From JAQIBY01 sp034658655 (lineage in GTDB: Bacteria; Bacteroidota; Bacteroidia; Bacteroidales; ML635J-15): a stretch of DNA of 35,689 bases. A program made the position numbers and the translations under genes. This document shows positions 7,176 to 16,453 of the stretch, in pieces. A model generated the notes under the pieces. It did not search any database and had not been told where the DNA came from. It saw only the letters and a list, made by a program, of their open reading frames with translations. The stretch's first letter is position 1. Every line of letters starts with the position of its first letter. The stretch lies in the NCBI GenBank assembly GCA_034658655.1, contig JAYEFQ010000128.1, positions 1-35,689 of the forward strand. The letters run 5' to 3'.

Positions 7176-10100
7176 TTAAAAGTTCTGTAAGTCAATTGGT
7201 CTGAGTGATCCAAACCATTTCACTACTTTCTCACCCACTCCGGGGGCATTCACATGAACAATATACATTCCGCTTGCGATACTTATATTATAGGAGTTTT
7301 TCAAGTCCCAATCAATATAGCTAGCATCATTATCTTTACTAAACTGACGAATTTTACGTCCGCTCACATTATAGATAGTGATTGTACATTCTTGTGGCAG
7401 GTTAGTAATTCGCACGGTATTGTCCAACTGAGTATTTTCATAATATGAATGTCCATAATATGGATTAGGCACAACGCGAATTAAATCTAAGGCTGATTCT
7501 GCTGTTTCCACATCTTCGTCAATAGTTTTAATATCATCGGTATTGAATGTGTACATTGGTAAATTATTGTTTACCGGATTATCAGCAGCATTTTGTTCTT
7601 GCGCTTCATAGTAAGGCGTTGCAATGCGAATCTTAATTTTCACTTCAGTATCTAATAATTCGAAACGATTAGGAATAACGGGCATAGCAGTCCATTGAAT
7701 ACCAGACAATGCTTGAATTTTATATCTTTCATCACCGGTTTCCTCATAAGCTCTCATCATGCTGTAAGCATATTGCGACTCATCATAAGTTGTTTGCAGT
7801 GGATCTAATGTAGGATCAGGACTTTGAGAGTTACTACCATACACGTAGATAAAATGTTTTCCTCCGAGCACAGCTCCATCTAAAGAAGCATACTCATTTG
7901 TTGGATTCCATATTAAATCATTTCCATTTGCACCAGCGAGCCATGAGTCTTCACCATAAGCAATATTAAGGCGTTCTCCAGTGCGAACATCAATTGCATA
8001 TCCAGGGAACCAACCCAAGCCATGTGTTGTATCTCCACTCATTACATTTCCATCCTTATCAATTGAAGCATGTTGACGTAAATCAAAGCGTAACACTTCA
8101 CCTTCAGAACGATAATTAACTAAGGGGTCAACTTCTACAGGATGTCCAGTTTCATCATCAGTTGTCCATTCATTTTCACACATTTCAAGCACAATAGCAC
8201 GTGACCATTTATCTTTATCAGGAGTTAATACAATGTCCACACTTGATAAAGGATAATACTTATGCATGTTACTTCTTATGTATGCAAGTTTTGAATTATC
8301 ATAAGCAGGACCATACTTAAATTTACTTGTGAAGATATATGGAGCCCATGTACCACCAAGAATTTTTTCAAAATTCTGATCAGGATCAAAGCCAATATAA
8401 TCATCGTAAGATGGATCTGGATCTTCAAGTTCAGAATCTTGATAGGTTCCTAAACGAATCCAGTTGAAATAATCTTGACCATCGCCATCCGCAATAAAAT
8501 TCAACCATGGTTTAGTGTCATCAGCATATTCAAGGCTAGCTTCAATAAATCCATTATTTTTATCGTTTCTATTTTTATATCCAGCAGGTTCAACCTGAGC
8601 ATATTTAATAGAAAATCCATAATCGAGCAGAAGTTGTTCCTGTTCAACAAGGTTTACGGGATAATCGGAATAAATGATTTTACCTTCAGAGTTAGTTAAT
8701 TCCCAACTAGCACCAGACTTAATTAAACCATAACTCCAAATATCATCAGCTTTCATTCTAAACGTATAGCTATCCTGAGGAATACTCAAAGGATCAATCA
8801 CTTTAACATCTATCGGACCACGTCCATTTTCATAGGTTGGGTAATCCACTTTCCAAGGAGCACCGGCCATAATTTGGTCAATAACTTCTTGTTTCAAATC
8901 CAATGCATTATTTCCGTTACCCAGACCTTCAACTTGAGTAATTTCAGGACCATATCCGTATTCTGATTGCAGAATGGTACCACCACTACCAGGATCTGAA
9001 ATATGCGGGATTGCTTCATATTTTTCAATGTTGTTACGACCTGCGAGATAAGGTTTTTTCTGTCCGTTAAATGTTTCCTGTACTTGCTGATTATAAAGCA
9101 TAGAATTATTATAACCATATGCAAGCACGGTGAAATAATACTCACGATGATTAATTAAACGCTTGTCACCTAGAGCAAATAAATCTTCAGTAATTTCAAA
9201 GCTATGAACAATACCTTCATCTTTTCCGTTTACTTCTTCAACAGGTACGTTTGCAGCAAGCTCATCAGAGAATGTGTAATTTACGATTTGGTCAATATCA
9301 TCTTTCACATCACATTGAAAAACCTCACGAACCAAATCCTCATTATAACGATCTGTTGCACCAGCATCTTCATTAATTAATTGGAAAACCTGATATCCTT
9401 GGAAACGATAATATTCATCACAAGGATCAATTTCTTCAAAACAAATGATTGAGGGATCTTTTTCAACATATTGCTCTAAATAGTTATTTGAGCTTGGTTC
9501 ATTATAAATTTGGAAGATTAATTTCTTATCTAACTCGACAATTTTCAATTCTGGAGCATCTGGTCCATTAAGTACACGGAAACAGTTTTCAAAAAGAATT
9601 TGAGCCTTATCATCCGCTTTTTTAACTGACTCTACAGATGCCCATGCACCTCCTGAAGCGGCTCTTCCATAAACAGCACCAATAGTAATATCATTTACCG
9701 CCCCGGGAGTCAAGGTAAAAGGCCCGGCTGATTGTACAAAACGTCTATCATCAACAGGGTTACTTTCAGTTTCTTCTGACCAATCTTCCTGCGGAATTCC
9801 ACCTTGTCCCCAACCACATGGGTCAGTAGTTGGATCTCCAGGAAACATAAAATCGGTTTCAACATCAGAAGCACCACCAGAATAGTGACCAGTACCACCA
9901 TATGATAATGGTGTATTATCTTTCCAAAAACCAGTTAAATAATTATAATATTCAATTGCATCATTCGGGTCAGTTGTAGCAGGATTACCACCTGTTGAGT
10001 TGTTGAAATATAAGAAACGTCTCATGCCCCAACGCTCATTATCTACTGTTCCATCTTGGTAGTTCAATCCATTAATATTACCATTAAGAATATCTCCTTT

Positions 10101-11270
10101 ATCACAATTTAGTACTTTCACACCATTGATTGTATCATAACTTGTAGAATTATCTAGTCCATCAGGATCTTGATAAGGCCCTTCAAAGAAGTCAATACCA
10201 ATAGCAGGAGGTTGATTACCATAACCAGGGTTTCCGCTATCATCTGCATCAAATTCGTCACCATTATAGCAATAACCAAGTCCTCGTTGCACGTCACATC
10301 CAACATAGTCATCATTTGCACCTCCTAGGTCAGCATCTGTCCATACACCAAAGAAAGTTTCATAGAGGGTGTATGTAGAACGGTTAATGATGTTATAGTT
10401 ATAAAATGTCATATCGTTCAACTCATCATTGGTAGCAAACGCGAAAGCCTGCGCGCGAAATTCCATACCAATAGCTTCTCCACCGGTTTCTGTATGGATA
10501 TTTCCTTTATCATTATATATCCACCACATGGTTTCATCACCAAACAGTTTAGGCATTCTATCACGTGGTCTGATACAATCTGGGTCATCAGTAATACCTT
10601 CATCAGCGTATTCATAATACGGGAAGTCTCCATCATAAGGGTTATAATAACCATCATCATTCACATCCCAGAAAGGAGCAAGATAATAATCATATCCACC
10701 AGCAGGACCGTGAGCAGGCCAATTTAGGATAATATCAGGAATGGAATAAGCACCAAATTCTTCGGACGTATTACATTCTGGATCATTTTGGCATGCCATA
10801 TAGTTACGAAATTCATCCACTTCTTCTTTGGTAATATAAAAATGCTCATCATACTCACGACAAATATCCTGAGTAACACTTGCAATTTCAGCACCACTGG
10901 TAATTAGTGGTCCAGGCCAGTAATCAATACCTACCTGACGGAAACGCATGGCAGCTAGTTTCAACTGTCCATTTGCATCTTTACCACCAACCCAAATTGA
11001 GCCAGCAAAAAGTGCATGCGTACCAGCACCAGCAGGCACTTCGTATTTTGCTTTTCCTTGTAAATCCCACCACATATCACCACCAGTGTGGATTCTTGTT
11101 TTTACATTGTTCACATATAAGTCAGTGGAAGTTTTTGCAGGTTCACAACCAGCAGCACGTACAGATTTCTCATTCGATCTGGCACGGTCTGCCGGATTAA
11201 CATCTGCGAACATCTGTAATGACAGTAAACTTAAAACACTGATTCCGATTAATAATTTAAGGCTTTTCAT
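7176..11270 (-). CDS. Giant T9SS cargo protein, paralog A
   Basis: This is a secreted protein of about 1364 residues with no named function. The ATG at 11270 is preferred (signal peptide MKSLKLLIGISVLSLLSLQ, cleavage near FADV); an ATG at 11297 would add nine residues. The domain order mirrors paralog B: NNVKTRIHTGGDMWWDLQG, a WPGPLITSG segment, calcium-loop-like DVNDDGYYNPYDGDFPYYE, DGTVDNER, a mid-region, the late conserved block DVRTGERLNIAYGEDSWLAG, and a T9SS-type tail (VVPNPYYG, ITNLPQECTITIYNVSG, SGMYIVHV, GEKVVKWFG). It lies 36 nt downstream of the TonB receptor gene and 23 nt upstream of the PorV-like gene, so co-expression is likely. The N-terminal block resembles large unnamed T9SS proteins known across Bacteroidota; I infer a surface or extracellular structural or binding role. 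Confidence 0.85.
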   Translation of the reverse strand: MKSLKLLIGISVLSLLSLQMFADVNPADRARSNEKSVRAAGCEPAKTSTDLYVNNVKTRIHTGGDMWWDLQGKAKYEVPAGAGTHALFAGSIWVGGKDANGQLKLAAMRFRQVGIDYWPGPLITSGAEIASVTQDICREYDEHFYITKEEVDEFRNYMACQNDPECNTSEEFGAYSIPDIILNWPAHGPAGGYDYYLAPFWDVNDDGYYNPYDGDFPYYEYADEGITDDPDCIRPRDRMPKLFGDETMWWIYNDKGNIHTETGGEAIGMEFRAQAFAFATNDELNDMTFYNYNIINRSTYTLYETFFGVWTDADLGGANDDYVGCDVQRGLGYCYNGDEFDADDSGNPGYGNQPPAIGIDFFEGPYQDPDGLDNSTSYDTINGVKVLNCDKGDILNGNINGLNYQDGTVDNERWGMRRFLYFNNSTGGNPATTDPNDAIEYYNYLTGFWKDNTPLSYGGTGHYSGGASDVETDFMFPGDPTTDPCGWGQGGIPQEDWSEETESNPVDDRRFVQSAGPFTLTPGAVNDITIGAVYGRAASGGAWASVESVKKADDKAQILFENCFRVLNGPDAPELKIVELDKKLIFQIYNEPSSNNYLEQYVEKDPSIICFEEIDPCDEYYRFQGYQVFQLINEDAGATDRYNEDLVREVFQCDVKDDIDQIVNYTFSDELAANVPVEEVNGKDEGIVHSFEITEDLFALGDKRLINHREYYFTVLAYGYNNSMLYNQQVQETFNGQKKPYLAGRNNIEKYEAIPHISDPGSGGTILQSEYGYGPEITQVEGLGNGNNALDLKQEVIDQIMAGAPWKVDYPTYENGRGPIDVKVIDPLSIPQDSYTFRMKADDIWSYGLIKSGASWELTNSEGKIIYSDYPVNLVEQEQLLLDYGFSIKYAQVEPAGYKNRNDKNNGFIEASLEYADDTKPWLNFIADGDGQDYFNWIRLGTYQDSELEDPDPSYDDYIGFDPDQNFEKILGGTWAPYIFTSKFKYGPAYDNSKLAYIRSNMHKYYPLSSVDIVLTPDKDKWSRAIVLEMCENEWTTDDETGHPVEVDPLVNYRSEGEVLRFDLRQHASIDKDGNVMSGDTTHGLGWFPGYAIDVRTGERLNIAYGEDSWLAGANGNDLIWNPTNEYASLDGAVLGGKHFIYVYGSNSQSPDPTLDPLQTTYDESQYAYSMMRAYEETGDERYKIQALSGIQWTAMPVIPNRFELLDTEVKIKIRIATPYYEAQEQNAADNPVNNNLPMYTFNTDDIKTIDEDVETAESALDLIRVVPNPYYGHSYYENTQLDNTVRITNLPQECTITIYNVSGRKIRQFSKDNDASYIDWDLKNSYNISIASGMYIVHVNAPGVGEKVVKWFGSLRPIDLQNF

Positions 11271-11306
11271 CTTTATGATTGCTTTAATATTGTTCAAACT
11301 TATCGA

Positions 11307-14300
11307 TTAAAAACTAAACATTACACCCAAACGAATTGTACGTGGCAAGCTGTAATTATAGGGACTGTTAATATACATTGAGTAATAATTACGGTAAGCC
11401 TCTTCATCGTTTTGTGTTGCAATTGCATCTTGATAATCAGAATATGTTAAGTACCCATTATCATCAGGGTTTCCGGTATATCCGTAAACGTTTAGAGTAT
11501 TTTTGGTATTTAACAAGTTAGATATTTCAAGATAAACATTCAAGAATGCAAGTTTTTCTTTGGTTCCTGCATCTGAATCCGCTTCTTTCATTGTCAGTTT
11601 AATATCACGGTCTAATTTCATATTAATTGTTGTACGCCATGGTTTACGTGATCCATTGATAGAACCAACGAGCACTCCGTTTTGCGGACGACTGACTTTC
11701 GAGTATGGAGAACCTGAACCTGCGTTCATAACAAAGTTTACTCCTGTATTTTGTAAAATGTCAACTCCAAAGAGTTTAGGTCCATCATATGGTGTTCCAT
11801 TGGCTTTACCACCGAAACGATAATCAACGGTAATCGCAAAGTTATGACGTTGGTCAAAATTCAATGGAATGGTTGTTCTTAAGTTTGGTTGATCTGATTT
11901 GATAATATTTACTCCTGATTCAAAACTTGAACCCGTACCATTCGCAAACTGTAAGGTATATGAAGCCCGCATCGAAACATTTCCGGTACGTCTTAAATCG
12001 TAAGCAATCCCAAATCCTTTAACGGTTCCAAAGTCAATATTACCAAAAGTGTAATAATTCACAGGATATGCTCCAATTACGGCAATTGCCTGCTGCATAT
12101 CACGCATTTCACGATAGAAAGTAGAAAGTTTCAATGACGATGTATTTCCCAGTTTTTGTTGAAACCCAAGCTCATAATCAATTGTTTTCTCAGTTGTTTG
12201 ATTTGGATTATTGATAGGATCACTACTCAATTGACGAATATAAAGATACTCAACAGGATTTAAACGCGAATTATATGTCGGGCGTTTTGAAAGAATATCA
12301 TAATGAGCAAAGAATAATGATTCATCTGAGATTGGAAATGAGAATGCAACACGTGGCATTATAGTAACCTGTGGAGTATAATCTTCAAAAGCATTTTGAT
12401 TCAGTTCATCTTGTTCTAGTAAATACGGTGCAATACCATTAGAACTAAAAATCACTTCCGGATTTTGCGTTTCAGTACCATCAGCAGTGTACCATATGTT
12501 TTCATCACGGTAACCATTAATCATTGATGGATTACTAATATCATTGACATAAACAACAGCTCCTTCGGGGATATTACCAGGAATTTCAGCACCATCTAAA
12601 ATGCCTGCAGGATCAACATCACCTACACGGTATGCATCACTAAACAAATACGGATCTTTTAATACATCTTGATTAGCATCAAAACGGTCAATACGGACAC
12701 CTACATTAAAAATCAAATCTTTAAATGCAAATTTGTCCTGAATGTAACCGGCAACATAGTTAGGTTGGAATGCTGCAATCGGACGTTCTAAGTTCCCATA
12801 TTCATTGGTTTTGGTAAAGAAATCATCAAGGCTAGGATTATAGGTTAATTTTTGACCAGTATGATCATATCCATAATATGTAACATATGAATTTCCTTGA
12901 TTAAACAATTCATCAGCAGAAAAATAAGAAACATCAAATTCACTTGGGTCATAAGAATTTACATCAATCCATTCAAGTGAGTTTTCTGCCAAACCGAGAT
13001 GTTCTCTAAAGCTGCGGTCAAATTGTGTTTGGGATTCAGCATTATATAATCTAGGATAATTAATTGTATCTTGGAATACTCCATTTACATCATAAGTCGG
13101 ATTCGGATTATTCAAATCACGCTCTAAGATATGAAAGTTCATAAGGTCTCTTGCGAGGCTCCAAAGTCCAAAAGGAGCAAGTCCATAATAATTATCAATA
13201 CGTTGTTCAAATTCAAATCCAATTGAAATTTCATGATCTTTCACATCGGCAACACCACTCGCAGAAACACGGAATTGATTCGCATTACTTTTAGTATAAG
13301 ATGTGTATGGTACGCCAGGGCTAGAAAATAATCCATAAACTGAATTTGGAGTGCTACCATTCATCAAACCATTACCAAGGATAACAGCATCACGGTTAAT
13401 GAATGCATTATCACCAACATAATCAAAAAATTGTGTTGTATATAAAGCAAGGTCAGGATTTATATCTCCGGCAGCGAAGTCATCAATCGGATAAACAAAT
13501 GTTTCATGAATCCAACCTTCTAAGTTTGTTACAGTATCTTCGCCCCAATCATAAAAACGTATAGGATTCGTATTGAATTTACCAACATAACCATAATCGA
13601 AGAAATTATCTTGGTGGCGTTTGTCTTGGGTAATACTATTGGTTTGAGAAAAATCAGCCTGAATTGAATAATACGCATTTTTAATGAGGGACTCATTTGC
13701 TTCTTCATCTTCAATACTTTGATTTTGGAACTTCTGAGTTACACGTAGATAAGCCCTCCAGTTTGTATAAAGCTGTTGTCCATTGTTTTCAGAATTGAAC
13801 AATGAATTTGAATAACTGTAGATACGTTGATTTCTATAGTCAACAGTACCTCCAAGGGTAAAGTTCAAATTCTTAATTGGCTGGATATCAATTTTTCCGG
13901 CGACATTCATCATTAAACGCTCTGCATTGGGACGAGCATCAACATTCTGAAATGCCTCTTCAGTCAAATAATCAGCATTTTGAAAAATTACCTGATTATT
14001 TTGATTTGGGACAACACGTAAAGGATTATTACGAATTGAATCCACGATATCATCTTTTGCCATCCAAACTCCAACTGCACTAGGTGACCCATCTTCAATA
14101 TAACTTCCTTCTGCAGATAATAAGAATCCAGCAATAGTACGCGTATGATTTGTTCCTGGTTCTTCTTTTGTCCAGATAGGTCCTGACAGCATTAATCCAC
14201 CAAGATTATATCCGTAGGAATCAAGAAACTGAGACGTAACAAGCTCTGCACCACCAAAATACTTACTGGTTGGCCCTTTGGTTGTTACAGATATAATACC

Positions 14301-14945
14301 ACCGGTAGCATCTCCATACTTAGCGGCAACTCCACCTGTTACAACAGAAATTTGTTCAATTGCCGATTTTGGCACTGAAGAGCTACCACGCACTTTAACA
14401 CCATCTACATAATAAACTGTAGCTTCAGAACGTGCACCACGAATTGAACCAACCTCTCCATTTTCAGAATACACACCACCAACTGTAGTTGCAACAGCAT
14501 CCGCAGAACGTCCCGGCATTTTCGAGATTTCTTCGGAAGTTACGGTGCCACCTGATTCGGTTTGATCTTTTGCAATCAAAGGCACTTTATACTCCTTAAT
14601 TTCAACCTCGGCAAGCACTTCTGCAGAGGCACTTAATTTAAAATTTTGGAAGGTGATTTTACCTGCTGGAATTTGCACCTTATTATATTGTAAAGGTGCA
14701 TAACCAACATAAGATGCTTTCACATCATATTTTCCTGCCGGAATTGGTTTAATTGTAAATTGACCGTCAAAATCGGTCATCCCTCCGGTAATCACGTTAC
14801 CGTTTTCTTCAATACTTACGTTAGCAAAAGGCACAGGTTCTCCTGTAGATGCATCTATCACCTTCCCCTTTAACGTTCCGGACTGAGCAAATACACTTAC
14901 AGTAAACAGTAGTGCAGCAAAACCTAATAGTAATCTCCGTAGCAT
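11307..14945 (-). CDS. TonB-dependent outer-membrane receptor with CarboxypepD_reg-like N-terminal domain
   Basis: This 1212-residue outer-membrane receptor should be energised by TonB. A signal peptide (MLRRLLLGFAALLFTVSVFAQ) is followed by a carboxypeptidase-regulatory-like beta-sandwich at about 23-105 (GKVIDASTGEPVPFANVSI, TDFDGQFTIKPIPAGKYDV). The plug domain follows (EISKMPGRSADAVATTVGG, RGARSEATVYYVDGVKVRG, ISVVTGGVAAKYGDATGG), then a long 22-strand-type barrel that ends in SLPRTIRLGVMFSF with the C-terminal Phe usual for barrels. It lacks the SusC/RagA signature stretch and no SusD partner is nearby, so it is not a standard glycan-uptake pair. It heads a unit with giant cargo A and the PorV-like protein. 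Substrate unknown. Confidence 0.93.
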   Translation of the reverse strand: MLRRLLLGFAALLFTVSVFAQSGTLKGKVIDASTGEPVPFANVSIEENGNVITGGMTDFDGQFTIKPIPAGKYDVKASYVGYAPLQYNKVQIPAGKITFQNFKLSASAEVLAEVEIKEYKVPLIAKDQTESGGTVTSEEISKMPGRSADAVATTVGGVYSENGEVGSIRGARSEATVYYVDGVKVRGSSSVPKSAIEQISVVTGGVAAKYGDATGGIISVTTKGPTSKYFGGAELVTSQFLDSYGYNLGGLMLSGPIWTKEEPGTNHTRTIAGFLLSAEGSYIEDGSPSAVGVWMAKDDIVDSIRNNPLRVVPNQNNQVIFQNADYLTEEAFQNVDARPNAERLMMNVAGKIDIQPIKNLNFTLGGTVDYRNQRIYSYSNSLFNSENNGQQLYTNWRAYLRVTQKFQNQSIEDEEANESLIKNAYYSIQADFSQTNSITQDKRHQDNFFDYGYVGKFNTNPIRFYDWGEDTVTNLEGWIHETFVYPIDDFAAGDINPDLALYTTQFFDYVGDNAFINRDAVILGNGLMNGSTPNSVYGLFSSPGVPYTSYTKSNANQFRVSASGVADVKDHEISIGFEFEQRIDNYYGLAPFGLWSLARDLMNFHILERDLNNPNPTYDVNGVFQDTINYPRLYNAESQTQFDRSFREHLGLAENSLEWIDVNSYDPSEFDVSYFSADELFNQGNSYVTYYGYDHTGQKLTYNPSLDDFFTKTNEYGNLERPIAAFQPNYVAGYIQDKFAFKDLIFNVGVRIDRFDANQDVLKDPYLFSDAYRVGDVDPAGILDGAEIPGNIPEGAVVYVNDISNPSMINGYRDENIWYTADGTETQNPEVIFSSNGIAPYLLEQDELNQNAFEDYTPQVTIMPRVAFSFPISDESLFFAHYDILSKRPTYNSRLNPVEYLYIRQLSSDPINNPNQTTEKTIDYELGFQQKLGNTSSLKLSTFYREMRDMQQAIAVIGAYPVNYYTFGNIDFGTVKGFGIAYDLRRTGNVSMRASYTLQFANGTGSSFESGVNIIKSDQPNLRTTIPLNFDQRHNFAITVDYRFGGKANGTPYDGPKLFGVDILQNTGVNFVMNAGSGSPYSKVSRPQNGVLVGSINGSRKPWRTTINMKLDRDIKLTMKEADSDAGTKEKLAFLNVYLEISNLLNTKNTLNVYGYTGNPDDNGYLTYSDYQDAIATQNDEEAYRNYYSMYINSPYNYSLPRTIRLGVMFSF

Positions 14946-15045
14946 AGCTTTATGTTTATATTAACTTATACTTAACCCATTTTAAACAAAGCGTAAATAT
15001 AGAACACAAAATTTAGCAAGCCAAAAAAAAAGTGATATTTTCTAA

Positions 15046-15489
15046 TTAAAAATATTTAGTGTTTAATATTTCAGAAAAAATAACAGCTTTTTTGATATCA
15101 AAACTTTTTGCGATATCGCTTGCATTCTGATTTTCTTTAACATTTTGCTTAAAAGATTCTCTAAAATCATCAGCCGGAGAATCATTCGGCGTATTTTCGT
15201 TCGCAGCATACAAATTATCAAGCTCATTTGATAAAAATGTACCATTTTTATTCGTATTTTGCGTATTCTCTATTCTTTCACTTTTAAAAGCCTCAGCTTT
15301 TTCACGACGCAATGTGTCAATTTCGTCCGTGAAACTTTCTAACAAACTTTCAACTTCTTTGGGAGAATCCTGAGATGTATTTCCAACTAATGCTTTTTTC
15401 TTGTTGTTTTTTGACAGCGCACGCACAATTGGTCCAATCACAACAAAAAGTATCAGCAGTAATAAATTTAAAAGATCTCCTAATTCCAT
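15046..15489 (-). CDS. Small membrane-anchored protein of unknown function
   Basis: This 147-residue protein has one N-terminal membrane segment (about residues 5-24, LLNLLLLILFVVIGPIVRAL), then a lysine patch (SKNNKKK) that predicts a cytoplasmic C-terminal part. The rest is polar and low in complexity (Asn, Glu, Ser rich). It closes with a conserved-looking short segment, FDIKKAVIFSEILNTKYF, which resembles the C-terminal motif of small Bacteroidota hypothetical proteins. It lies 18 nt after the basic lipoprotein gene and 100 nt before the TonB receptor gene, all on the same strand. No function can be assigned; a small membrane anchor or scaffold is only a guess. Confidence 0.7.
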   Translation of the reverse strand: MELGDLLNLLLLILFVVIGPIVRALSKNNKKKALVGNTSQDSPKEVESLLESFTDEIDTLRREKAEAFKSERIENTQNTNKNGTFLSNELDNLYAANENTPNDSPADDFRESFKQNVKENQNASDIAKSFDIKKAVIFSEILNTKYF

Positions 15490-15507
15490 AATACTTAGAT
15501 TATATTA

Positions 15508-15900
15508 TTATTTGTATTCATTTTTCTTCTTAAAAATTCGTTTCCAAAAAGGTTTTTTGCGACTACTGTTTTTCTCAGCTTCACGCTTAGAACGTTTCAT
15601 ACGCTTATGCACTTTTTTTCCATCAACTAATTCAGTTCCCCCTCCGGACACCTTTTTTGCATATTTCTTTTTATTTCGTTTATATTGTCTTTCTCTTCGA
15701 GCCTCGTCTCTCTCCTTTTTCTTAACCGCTTTCTTGACCAGTTTATCTTCATAACGCTCTTCACGCGTTCTGTGATGCTTGCGTTTTTTTTCTTTTTGCT
15801 CTATCGAGTGTCTGTTTTGAGGCTTAGTCGCTGTACAACCCATTGGAACCACAGAAACCAAGATTAGAAACAATATATTGGAAATGATAATTTTTTTCAT
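15508..15900 (-). CDS. Small, extremely basic lipoprotein of unknown function
   Basis: This 130-residue protein has a type II signal peptide with lipobox VVPMGC (lipidated Cys at residue 22). After it, almost the whole mature part is lysine, arginine and glutamate (for example KEKKRKHHRTREERYEDK and KKPFWKRIFKKKNEYK), with a strong net positive charge and probable long helix content. Such a chain could bind peptidoglycan, LPS phosphates or nucleic acid at the membrane, but this is inference. It is transcribed away from the Rieske-like gene, with only 28 bases between the two start codons, and towards the membrane-anchored protein 18 nt downstream. The open frame, lipobox and spacing make it a credible gene. 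Confidence 0.7.
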   Translation of the reverse strand: MKKIIISNILFLILVSVVPMGCTATKPQNRHSIEQKEKKRKHHRTREERYEDKLVKKAVKKKERDEARRERQYKRNKKKYAKKVSGGGTELVDGKKVHKRMKRSKREAEKNSSRKKPFWKRIFKKKNEYK

Positions 15901-15928
15901 AAATTTGAAACACTAAAAATAGTATTTT

Positions 15929-16363
15929 ATGAAACACTATGCAACAAATATATTAAAATTATTGGTGTCAGTACTCCTTTTTTTTGTCATATTTTCTGGA
16001 TGTAAAGAAGACGACTACATTCCAGAGGTTTTATTTAATTATTATATCGATGTTAATTCAGTGGAATATAACTCAGTAAAAATTCCGGGAAATTCAGTTT
16101 ATCTCAATGTTGCAGGCTACAAAGGTGTGATTATCCATTGTAATTACACTGATGAATATGTTGCTTTTGAAAGAGCATGTCCATATCATCCAGAAGAAGC
16201 AGGTGCGATTATTGAAATTGATGAATCAATGAATGGAACCTGTCCCGTATGTGGATCGCAATTCAGTTTATATGATGGCAGTGTTATTTCTGGACCGGCC
16301 GCTAGACCGTTAAAATGGTATAATACCGATTTGCAAGGAAGTATATTATATGTGTATAATTAA
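15929..16363 (+). CDS. Rieske-like lipoprotein with altered cluster ligands
   Basis: This 144-residue lipoprotein (lipobox IFSGC, Cys25) has a C-terminal Rieske-fold-like region. The first ligand loop reads ACPYH (C84, H87) and the second TCPVCGSQFSLYDG (C105, C108), followed by GPAARPLKWY as in Rieske proteins. Canonical Rieske [2Fe-2S] proteins use C-x-H and C-x2-H. Here the pattern is C-x2-H, 17 residues, then C-x2-C, so a normal two-Cys/two-His cluster is not obvious; three Cys and one His could hold zinc or a modified cluster. It is a periplasm- or surface-facing monocistronic gene, divergent from the basic lipoprotein. The fold call is good; electron-transfer function is doubtful. Confidence 0.8.
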   Translation: MKHYATNILKLLVSVLLFFVIFSGCKEDDYIPEVLFNYYIDVNSVEYNSVKIPGNSVYLNVAGYKGVIIHCNYTDEYVAFERACPYHPEEAGAIIEIDESMNGTCPVCGSQFSLYDGSVISGPAARPLKWYNTDLQGSILYVYN

Positions 16364-16453
16364 TCATTACTGTCCGATAAAACTTTAAAGATTCCTTATC
16401 GCTGGCTAGCGGGGAGGAATGACAGGCTCTTACGTCGTTGTACAGGGGCTTTA
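16364..16453. other. Short intergenic stretch with a repeat-like hairpin
   Basis: Positions 16391-16420 fold as ATTCCT / AGGAAT with an inner CGCT / AGCG stem and are followed by GACAGGCTC. This resembles the small GGAATGAC-type intergenic repeats common in bacterial genomes. No gene or clear terminator was seen. Confidence 0.4.

Noticed and set aside
11307..14945. SusC of a polysaccharide utilisation locus
   Set aside because: There is no SusD-like lipoprotein, no glycoside hydrolases, and the SusC-specific plug signature is absent.
14946..15036. Promoter for the TonB receptor (TACGCTTTG on the minus strand)
   Set aside because: The box has one base too many between TA and TTTG, and no TTTG stands at the right distance upstream; not strong enough to list.
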